A DNA stretch of 64,000 bases from Planotetraspora thailandica (lineage in GTDB: Bacteria; Actinomycetota; Actinomycetes; Streptosporangiales; Streptosporangiaceae), in the NCBI RefSeq assembly GCF_016863335.1, contig NZ_BOOR01000065.1:1-64000 (forward strand). The letters run 5' to 3'. The position numbers and the translations under genes were made by a program. Shown here one piece after another: positions 24,877 through 31,295 of the stretch. Every line of letters starts with the position of its first letter. The first letter of the stretch is position 1. The notes under the pieces are model-generated. The model ran no database searches. It was not told where the DNA came from and saw only the letters and a list, made by a program, of their open reading frames with translations.

Positions 24877-25848
24877 ATGGAATATCAACAACTTGGTCGT
24901 ACCGGTCTGCTGGTCAGCAAGCTGTGCCTCGGCACCATGAACTTCGGTCCGCAGACGAGCGAAGAAGACTCCCACGCGATCATGGATCGCGCCCATGAGC
25001 TTGGCGTCAACTTCTTCGACACGGCCAACGTCTACGGCCAGAAGAAGGGCGAAGGCGTCACCGAGCAGATCATCGGCCGTTGGTTCGCCAAGGGCGGCGG
25101 CCGGCGTGAGCGCACGGTCATCGCGACCAAGGTGCACAACCCCATGGGCGACTGGCCGAACGAGAGCCGGTTGTCGGCCCTGAGCATCAGGCGGTCGGCC
25201 GACGCCTCGCTGAAGCGCCTGCAGACCGACTACATCGACATCTACCAGGCCCACCACGTCGACAGGAACACGCCTTTCGAGGAGTTCTGGGAGGCCATGG
25301 AGGTCCTGCGGCAGCAGGGCAAGATCCTCTACGTCGGTTCCTCGAACTTCGCCGGCTGGCACCTCGCCAAGGCCCAGGAGATCGCCAACCGGCGCAACTT
25401 CCTCGGCCTGGTCAGCGAGCAGACGCACTACAACCTGCTCACCCGTACGGCCGAGCTCGAGGTCCTGCCCGCCGCGGAGGACTACGGCATGGGCGTGATC
25501 CCGTGGAGCCCGCTCGGCGGCGGCCTGCTCGGCGGCGTGCTGAGGAAGCTGGAGAAGGGGCGTTCGGGTTCGGAGAACATGCTCCGCGAGCTGGACAAGC
25601 ACCGGGACAAGATCGAGCAGTACGAGGCGCTCTGCGACGAACTCGGCGAGGAGCCGGCCGTCGTGGCGCTCGCCTGGCTGCTCCGGCAGCGCGCGGTCGT
25701 GGCGCCGATCATCGGCCCGCGTACGGCGGAGCAGCTCGACGGCACGCTCCGGGTGCTGGAGGTCACGCTGGACGACAAGGCGCTGGCCCGTCTCGACGAG
25801 ATCTTCCCCGGCCCGGGCGGGACGGCTCCCGAGGCCTACGCCTGGTAG
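24877..25848 (+). CDS. aldo/keto reductase
   Basis: 323 residues, NADPH-dependent (alpha/beta)8-barrel oxidoreductase. The catalytic tetrad is present: D48, Y53, K85 and H126. The VIPWSPLGGGLL and IIGPRTAEQLDGTLRVLEV segments are those of the AKR family near the cofactor. It is close to the YhdN/Kv-beta-like group. Divergent from the beta-propeller gene with a gap of about 44 bp. Substrate unknown. Confidence 0.93.
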   Translation: MEYQQLGRTGLLVSKLCLGTMNFGPQTSEEDSHAIMDRAHELGVNFFDTANVYGQKKGEGVTEQIIGRWFAKGGGRRERTVIATKVHNPMGDWPNESRLSALSIRRSADASLKRLQTDYIDIYQAHHVDRNTPFEEFWEAMEVLRQQGKILYVGSSNFAGWHLAKAQEIANRRNFLGLVSEQTHYNLLTRTAELEVLPAAEDYGMGVIPWSPLGGGLLGGVLRKLEKGRSGSENMLRELDKHRDKIEQYEALCDELGEEPAVVALAWLLRQRAVVAPIIGPRTAEQLDGTLRVLEVTLDDKALARLDEIFPGPGGTAPEAYAW

Positions 25849-25860
25849 CCCTCCCGGCGG

Positions 25861-25944
25861 CTACGCGAACAACGTGCCGACCACCACGATGAGCACGAGC
25901 AACCCGAGCACCGTGGGCAGCAGCCAGCGACGAGGACGATCCAC
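25861..25944 (-). CDS. 27-residue single-pass membrane peptide
   Basis: A short frame from GTG 25944 encodes a basic N-terminus (DRPRRW) followed by one hydrophobic helix (LLPTVLGLLVLIVVVGTLFA) and stop. It starts 10 bp after the stop of thpR on the same strand, so it would be translationally coupled. Composition is far from random for this GC content, but there is no strong ribosome site. Small-protein call is tentative. Confidence 0.5.
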   Translation of the reverse strand: MDRPRRWLLPTVLGLLVLIVVVGTLFA

Positions 25945-25954
25945 GCCATGGAGC

Positions 25955-26530
25955 CTAGTCGCGACCGCCGAGTGAATACGCCTCGACGGGTTCGTAACGA
26001 ACGTGCGGACCGAGGTGGCTTCGCATCAGGTGGATGGCTTTCGCCTCCCATGGGCGGCCGTTGAAGCCGCTCAGAGCGTGGACGAGCGGCCAAAGGTCGG
26101 CCCCCTCGCGGGCGCGGGCCAGGGTCAGGTGGGGATGGAACCGCATGCGGTCCTTCTCCACCGCCCCGGCCCGCCGCGCGCCCGCGGCGACCGAGTCGGC
26201 CAGCTTCTTCAACGGCGGCCCGGACGGCAGGCCGACCCACAGGACGCGCCCTCTGCCCGGCGAGGGAAAGGCGCCGGAGCCCGCGAACGACAACGTCAGG
26301 GACGGATGGCGGGAGGCCGCCCTGGCCAGCCGTACATGCAGGCCGGGCAGCACCCGGTCGGGCACCTCGCCGAGGAAGGCGAGGGTCACGTGCCAGAGTG
26401 CCCGGTCGATCCAGCGCAGACCCGGCGGACCGGCCGCACCCTCCTGGCCGGCCCGCACGCGGTCGACGGCGACCGCGATCTCGGACAACGCCTCAGGCGG
26501 CGGTAGCAGCGCCACGAACAACCTGCTCAC
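25955..26530 (-). CDS. thpR: RNA 2',3'-cyclic phosphodiesterase (LigT/2H family)
   Basis: 191 residues with the two HxT motifs of the 2H phosphoesterase superfamily: H47-V-T49-L and H134-L-T136-L. These enzymes open 2',3'-cyclic phosphate ends of RNA. The N-terminal MSRLFVALLPP is typical of ThpR. The MFS gene upstream ends inside it (stop at 26493), so the two overlap by 38 bp. Confidence 0.93.
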   Translation of the reverse strand: MSRLFVALLPPPEALSEIAVAVDRVRAGQEGAAGPPGLRWIDRALWHVTLAFLGEVPDRVLPGLHVRLARAASRHPSLTLSFAGSGAFPSPGRGRVLWVGLPSGPPLKKLADSVAAGARRAGAVEKDRMRFHPHLTLARAREGADLWPLVHALSGFNGRPWEAKAIHLMRSHLGPHVRYEPVEAYSLGGRD

Positions 26531-27746
26531 GCGCCGATTGTTCCCCAGCCGACGCCTTGGCGGCGATCGCCCGGGTCAGCAGTACGGCCAGGCCCGCCCC
26601 GGCCACGCTCAGCAGGCCTGTGGTGATGACCGCGACCCGCGGCCCCGCCGACTCGGCCAGCCAGCCGACGAGCGGCGACCCGACGGGCGCCCCCGCGGTG
26701 AAGACGAGCACGTAGATCCCCATGACGCGGCCCCGCATGTCCGGCGACGAGCCGAGTTGGACCATGGTGTTGGCCGTCGTGTTGACCGTGATCATGGCCA
26801 TGCCGGCCGGGATCAGCAGGATCAGGAAGGCGGGGTAGACCGGCGCCACGCCGGCCGCGATCTGGAACACCCCGAACGCCGCCGCGCCGACGAGGAGGAA
26901 CCTGCGGCTCGGCTTGACCCGGCGGGCCGCCAGCAGCGCGCCGCCGAAGGCCCCCACCGCGAACGCGCTGGACGCGATGCCGAACGACGAGGCGCCCGCG
27001 CCGTACACCTGCGTGGCCATGAGGGCGATGCTGGTGGAGAAGCTCTGCGCGAAGACCGCCATGAAGGCGACGATCAGCAGGGGCAGCACCAGGTCGGGCC
27101 GGTCACGGACGTACCGCAGGCCCTCTCTGAGCTGGCCCTTGGCCCGGGGCACGGGCTCCGGCGTGCGCAGCTCCCAGGTCCGCATCAGCAGCAGCCCGGT
27201 GATCACGGCGGCGAAGGAGGCGGCGTTGATCAGGAAGATCGGGCCGGTGCCCACCCAGTAGATCAGCACGCCCGCGACGGCGGGGCCCACGACCCTGGCC
27301 AGGTTGAACGTCGAGCTGTTGAGCGCGATCGCGTTCGACAGGTCCTGGCGGCCCACCATCTCGACGACGAAGGACTGCCGGGTGGGAACCTCGACGCAGG
27401 AGACCAGCCCGAGGGTGAAGGCCATCACGTAGACGTGCCACACCTGGGCGGAGCCCGTAAGGATCAGCAGACCCATGGACAGCGCCAGCAGGCCCATCAG
27501 CGTCTGGGCGACCATGAGGACGCGCCGCTTGGGGTAGCGGTCGGCGAGCATCCCGCCCCAGAGCCCGAACAGCATCACGGGCAGGAACTGCAGGGCCACG
27601 GTCACGCCGAGGGCCGAGCCGCTGCCGTGCGTGAGGTCGAGGACCAGCCAGTCCTGCGCGGTGCGCTGCATCCAGGTGCCGACGTTGGAGACCACGCCGC
27701 CGGCCGCGAACAACCGGTAGTTGTGGTTGCGGAGAGAGCGGAACAT
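26493..27746 (-). CDS. MFS transporter (EmrB/DHA-like efflux)
   Basis: 417 residues from ATG 27746, the start giving the typical MFRSLRNHNYRLF opening. About twelve hydrophobic helices; motif A-like GGMLADRYPKRRVL after helix 2. The family exports drugs or small metabolites. It begins 5 bp after the MarR-family gene, whose stop region supplies AGGAGGG. The MarR-transporter pairing indicates ligand-induced derepression. Confidence 0.92.
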   Translation of the reverse strand: MFRSLRNHNYRLFAAGGVVSNVGTWMQRTAQDWLVLDLTHGSGSALGVTVALQFLPVMLFGLWGGMLADRYPKRRVLMVAQTLMGLLALSMGLLILTGSAQVWHVYVMAFTLGLVSCVEVPTRQSFVVEMVGRQDLSNAIALNSSTFNLARVVGPAVAGVLIYWVGTGPIFLINAASFAAVITGLLLMRTWELRTPEPVPRAKGQLREGLRYVRDRPDLVLPLLIVAFMAVFAQSFSTSIALMATQVYGAGASSFGIASSAFAVGAFGGALLAARRVKPSRRFLLVGAAAFGVFQIAAGVAPVYPAFLILLIPAGMAMITVNTTANTMVQLGSSPDMRGRVMGIYVLVFTAGAPVGSPLVGWLAESAGPRVAVITTGLLSVAGAGLAVLLTRAIAAKASAGEQSAREQVVRGAATAA

Positions 27747-27751
27747 CCCTC

Positions 27752-28192
27752 CTACATCTGCGACAGCTTCTCCAGGATCGGAGCGGCCACCCGCAGCGCC
27801 GCCCGCTCCTCCGGGGTCAGCTCCTTGAGTTGCCGCGCCAGCCAGGCTTCCTTCATCCGGCGCTCCTCCTTGAGAAGCTCCGTCCCCGCCTCCGTGAGGC
27901 GGACGGTCACCTGCCGGCGGTCGGTCGGATGGGGCTTGCGCAGCAGCAGGCCCCTCTCCTCCAGTTTGGCGATCACCCGGGTCATCGAGGGCGGTTGCAC
28001 CTTCTCGTGCTCCGCGAGCTCCCCGGGGGTCATCTCGGTGTGGGTCTCGACAGCCGCCAGTGTCGCGAGCTGGGTGGCCGTCAGCGAATGATGGGCGCCC
28101 TGCTTGCGCAGCCGCCGGTTCAGCCGCGCGAGCGAGACGCGCAACGCCGAGGCGAGGCCGGCGTCGCTGCGAAGGTTCTCTGTTCTTAGCAT
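27752..28192 (-). CDS. MarR-family transcriptional regulator
   Basis: 146 residues, winged helix-turn-helix: helix-turn-helix around TPGELAEHEKVQPPSMTRVIAKLEERG (about 55-82), wing with RKPHPTDRRQVTVRLTEAG. Co-directional with and 5 bp upstream of the MFS gene, so it is presumably an autoregulator of this efflux operon. The 180-bp region upstream separates it from the TetR gene. Confidence 0.93.
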   Translation of the reverse strand: MLRTENLRSDAGLASALRVSLARLNRRLRKQGAHHSLTATQLATLAAVETHTEMTPGELAEHEKVQPPSMTRVIAKLEERGLLLRKPHPTDRRQVTVRLTEAGTELLKEERRMKEAWLARQLKELTPEERAALRVAAPILEKLSQM

Positions 28193-28320
28193 GACTCATT
28201 ACCTTCGCTAACTTTATGTGGGGCCGCGGTATTCCGCAATCACAGTCCAAGCATGCTCGTTCTTCCGGCGCGCCGCGAAACGCCGGCGACGACCGGCGGC
28301 GAAGAGGGCGGCTTGCGGAG

Positions 28321-28363
28321 CCATTCTAACGCTGTTAGCTTGTGCCTAACACCGTTAGAATGG
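28321..28363. promoter_or_regulatory. double TetR-type operator
   Basis: Two 13-bp palindromes of the form CTAAC-N3-GTTAG lie at 28326-28338 and 28346-28358, centres 20 bp apart, and the whole 43-bp element is itself an inverted repeat (18-bp arms, one mismatch). It ends 10 bp before the ATG of the TetR gene, so bound repressor would block its own expression and that of the next gene. Confidence 0.8.
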
Positions 28364-28373
28364 AGCACACACG

Positions 28374-28943
28374 ATGTCACCCGCGCCGCGCATCGACGCC
28401 GAGGCGATCCTCCGTGCCACGTTCGAGGTGCTCGACCAGGAGGGCTTCGCCGCGCTCTCGATGCGCACGCTGGCCGCCCGCCTCCAGGTGAAGGCCGCGT
28501 CGCTCTACTACCACGTGCCCAACAAGGCCGCACTGCTCCGCCTGGTCGCCGACCGCGTCGCGGCGCAGGTCATCGCCGCCCTGCCCCCCGAGCGGGAATG
28601 GCGCGGCCTGCTCGACGGCATGGCACGCGTCCTGCGGGAGACCCTGCGCGCCCACCCCGGCGCCGCCGCGGTCGTCGCCGTTCAGGACACCTCACCCGAG
28701 GTGTTCGAGCCTGCCGTCCCCCTGGTGCTGTCGTCGATGCGTGCCGGCCTGCGCGTGACCGACGAGGAGGCGCTGCACCTCGTCCAGTCCCTCTACGTCC
28801 TCGTGACCGGGCTCGCCCTGGCCGAGTTCGGCAACGCACCCGAACCGCCCGCCGCACCCGCCGCCTACTACGACACCTGGTTCGACATCGCCGTCTCGAC
28901 CTTCCTCGCCGGAGTCGAGGCGAGGTACGGCACAGCAGGCTGA
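28374..28943 (+). CDS. TetR-family regulator (TetR_C_1 type)
   Basis: 189 residues. N-terminal helix-turn-helix (about 8-52: ILRATFEVLDQEGFAALSMRTLA, LQVKAASLYYHVPNKAALL), where LYYHVPNK is the hallmark of the TetR subclass with TetR_C_1 ligand domain. The double operator lies directly upstream. Downstream by 26 bp is a membrane protein gene, the likely target. Confidence 0.93.
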   Translation: MSPAPRIDAEAILRATFEVLDQEGFAALSMRTLAARLQVKAASLYYHVPNKAALLRLVADRVAAQVIAALPPEREWRGLLDGMARVLRETLRAHPGAAAVVAVQDTSPEVFEPAVPLVLSSMRAGLRVTDEEALHLVQSLYVLVTGLALAEFGNAPEPPAAPAAYYDTWFDIAVSTFLAGVEARYGTAG

Positions 28944-28969
28944 CCCCCCGAAACAGAAGGAATCACGGC

Positions 28970-29440
28970 GTGTTTCTCACAGCGCTCATCCTGATCGTGT
29001 TCGCCGACGCCTATTTCGTCTTCACCACGCTCGTGGACGTCTTCCCCTTCAACAACGTGCGGGAGGCGAAGAGGAGAGAGAAGATCACCGAGGTCGCCGC
29101 CAACGCACCGGTCATGCTCCTCCCGGCCGTGCTGCTGCTCATCGCCCATGCCGTACAGGTGGAGGCGCTCGCCTACGCCGGCGCGGGCCTGGAGTTGCTC
29201 ATCGTCGCGGGCGGCCTGGCCCTGTGGTGGCTGCCCTATCTGGCCGGGGTCACCGTGCCCTGGGCGACGGCGGGCACGGGAGAGAGCTGGGCCGGCCTGC
29301 ACGCACGGACCTATGCCAAGACCGTCATCGTGTTGCCCGCCCGGGGCGACCGGCCGCGCCCGAATCTCGAGCACATGATCCTGCACACGCTCATCCTCGC
29401 GGCAGCGATCTGCGCGTTCGCCGCCGCGGGAACCGTCTGA
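28970..29440 (+). CDS. four-helix integral membrane protein, TetR-controlled
   Basis: 156 residues from GTG 28970 with AAGGA 9 bp before it. Hydrophobic helices at about 2-22, 43-62, 66-90 and 132-154; the loop between helices 3 and 4 contains the charged SWAGLHARTYAKTV and PARGDRPRPNLEHM. I do not recognise the family. Co-transcription with a TetR regulator suggests a role in export or resistance of a small hydrophobic molecule, by inference. Confidence 0.75.
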   Translation: MFLTALILIVFADAYFVFTTLVDVFPFNNVREAKRREKITEVAANAPVMLLPAVLLLIAHAVQVEALAYAGAGLELLIVAGGLALWWLPYLAGVTVPWATAGTGESWAGLHARTYAKTVIVLPARGDRPRPNLEHMILHTLILAAAICAFAAAGTV

Positions 29441-29453
29441 TCCTGTAAGTCGC

Positions 29454-29483
29454 GGCCGCCATGACGACGTCGGCATGGCGGCC
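29454..29483. terminator. hairpin between convergent genes
   Basis: A perfect 10-bp inverted repeat GGCCGCCATG / CATGGCGGCC with a 10-nt loop, placed between the membrane protein end (29440) and the purine permease end (29490). Likely bidirectional terminator. Confidence 0.7.
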
Positions 29484-29489
29484 CGCATG

Positions 29490-30953
29490 TCAGCCGATCC
29501 CGAAAAGGTTCTTGATCGGGTCGAGCGCGAAGTAGACGACGAAGAGCACGCCGACCAGCCAGAGCAGCGGGTGGACCTCCTTCGCCTTGCCGCGCACGGC
29601 CTTGATCACGATGTAGCTGACGAACCCCGCGCCGATGCCCACCGTGATCGAGTAGGTGAACGGCATCAGCACGATCATCAGGAACGAGGGGATCGCGACC
29701 TCGAGGTCGGTGAAGTCGATCTCCTTGATCTGGGTCATCATCAGGAAGCCGACGATCACGAGGGCGGGAGTGGCCGCCTCGAACGGCACGATGTCGGTCA
29801 GCGGCGCGAAGAACATGGCGAGCAGGAAGAGCACGCCGGTGACCACGCTGGCCAGGCCCGTACGGGCGCCCTCGCCGACACCGGACGCCGACTCGACGTA
29901 CGTGGTGTTCGACGAGACGCTCGCCGCGCCGCCCGCCATGGCCGCGACCGAGTCGACGAGCAGGATCTCGCGGGTGCGCTCCAGAGTGCCGTCCTCCCGC
30001 ACGAGGCCGGCCTGCCGGCCCACGCCGACGATCGTGCCCATGGTGTCGAAGAAGTCGGCCAGCATCAGCGTGAAGACGAGCAGCACGGCGGCCAGCGCCC
30101 CGATACGGGAGAAGCTGCCGAACAGGCTGAACTGGCCGAGCAGCGACAGGTCGGGCAGCCCGACGAAGGGGCCGTGCAGCGTGGGCACGTTGAGGCTCCA
30201 CCCGTTCGGGTGGCCCGGCTGGGAGCCGACCTTGCCGATCGCCTCGACCACGATCGCGAAGACCGTCGTCCCGGCGATGCCGATAAGAATCGCACCCCGC
30301 ATCTTGCGCGCGACCATGACGGCGGTCGCGAGCAGGCCGACCACGAAGACCAGGCTGGGCCACCCGGTCAGCGAGCCGTTGCCGAGCGAACCGAGTTGCA
30401 CGGGGACGGTGGTGCCCGCCGCGTCGGGGATGCGCCGGACGAATCCGGCGTCCACGAATCCGATGAGCGCGATGAACAGGCCGATGCCGACACTGATCGC
30501 GGTCTTCAGCTGCGCGGGGATCGCATTGAAGACGGCCACCCGGAAGCCCGTCACCACCAGGATGGTGATGACGATGCCCTCCAGCACGATCAGGCCCATG
30601 GCGTCTTCCCACGACATCTGGCTCGCGATGCCGAAGGCGACGAAGGCGTTCAGGCCGAGCCCGGTGGCCAGGGCGAACGGCACCCTGCCGAAGACGCCCA
30701 TCGCGATCGTGACGATGCCCGCCACGAACGCCGTGGCGGCGGCGACGAGGGGAAGGTTGGGGTTGGCGCCGTCGCCGAGATACTGGCCGGTCTTGTCGAC
30801 GGCGGTTCCGATGATGATGGGGTTGAGCACGACGATGTAGGCCATCGTGAAGAAGGTCGCGGCCCCGCCGCGGATCTCCTGTGCGACGGTCGATCCCCGT
30901 GCCGAGATGGAAAAGTAGCGATCAAGCTTGCTGGTTGTAGCGATCTGACTCAC
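29490..30953 (-). CDS. NCS2 purine permease (AzgA/guanine-hypoxanthine type)
   Basis: 487 residues from GTG 30953 (SQIATTSKLDRYFSISARGS), chosen over an upstream ATG because this matches the family start. About fourteen hydrophobic segments. AAATFFTMAYIVVLNPIII, ALATGLGLNAFVAFGI, DFFDTMGTIVGVGRQAGL and SGVGEGARTGLASVVTG are hallmark motifs of the AzgA-like branch of the nucleobase/ascorbate family, which imports hypoxanthine, guanine or adenine with protons. I see no purine riboswitch upstream. Confidence 0.93.
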   Translation of the reverse strand: MSQIATTSKLDRYFSISARGSTVAQEIRGGAATFFTMAYIVVLNPIIIGTAVDKTGQYLGDGANPNLPLVAAATAFVAGIVTIAMGVFGRVPFALATGLGLNAFVAFGIASQMSWEDAMGLIVLEGIVITILVVTGFRVAVFNAIPAQLKTAISVGIGLFIALIGFVDAGFVRRIPDAAGTTVPVQLGSLGNGSLTGWPSLVFVVGLLATAVMVARKMRGAILIGIAGTTVFAIVVEAIGKVGSQPGHPNGWSLNVPTLHGPFVGLPDLSLLGQFSLFGSFSRIGALAAVLLVFTLMLADFFDTMGTIVGVGRQAGLVREDGTLERTREILLVDSVAAMAGGAASVSSNTTYVESASGVGEGARTGLASVVTGVLFLLAMFFAPLTDIVPFEAATPALVIVGFLMMTQIKEIDFTDLEVAIPSFLMIVLMPFTYSITVGIGAGFVSYIVIKAVRGKAKEVHPLLWLVGVLFVVYFALDPIKNLFGIG

Positions 30954-31013
30954 GCGCGCAGAGTGGCAGGCGTTACCACCATCGGAAAGACCATGTTGGG
31001 CAGAGTTGTTCTT

Positions 31014-31033
31014 TTGTGATGGATTTGTCACAA
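31014..31033. promoter_or_regulatory. 20-bp palindrome TTGTGA-N8-TCACAA
   Basis: A perfect 6-bp arm inverted repeat with an 8-bp spacer lies in the gap between the purine permease and the divergent DUF2530 gene. It resembles GntR/Crp-type operators, but the spacer differs from the N6 of Crp sites. Candidate operator only. Confidence 0.35.
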
Positions 31034-31074
31034 GGTGCCGGTGCGGCCCGGGCCTGATCTCCTAAGCTTGGTGC

Positions 31075-31287
31075 GTGAACCAGCCGCGCCGACCCGATCC
31101 AGAGCCGCTCAAGACCAACGACACGCTCACGTTCCTCGTGGGAACCGCACTGTGGGCGATCGCCCTGGTCGTGCTGCTGGTCATCCGGCCCGTCCACACC
31201 TGGTCGATCTGGACCTGCGTGGTCGGAATCGGCCTCGGCCTGTTCGGCGTCTACTACGTCCGCCGCCGCGACAGCAGGCGCCGCTGA
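31075..31287 (+). CDS. DUF2530 small membrane protein
   Basis: 70 residues from GTG 31075. Pro/charged N-terminus PRRPDPEPLKTNDT, two membrane helices (about 19-39 and 43-62) and a basic tail RRRDSRRR. The PLKTNDT...VGTALWAIALVVLL signature matches DUF2530, a family restricted to actinobacteria. Function unknown. Confidence 0.88.
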   Translation: MNQPRRPDPEPLKTNDTLTFLVGTALWAIALVVLLVIRPVHTWSIWTCVVGIGLGLFGVYYVRRRDSRRR

Positions 31288-31295
31288 GCCACCGC

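Noticed and set aside
26034..28091. Plus-strand open frame of about 685 codons
   Set aside because: Antisense shadow of thpR, the MFS transporter and the MarR gene, all of which show clear family motifs.
30954..31074. Purine riboswitch for the NCS2 permease
   Set aside because: The short region lacks the conserved loops and junction; only a 20-bp palindrome is visible.
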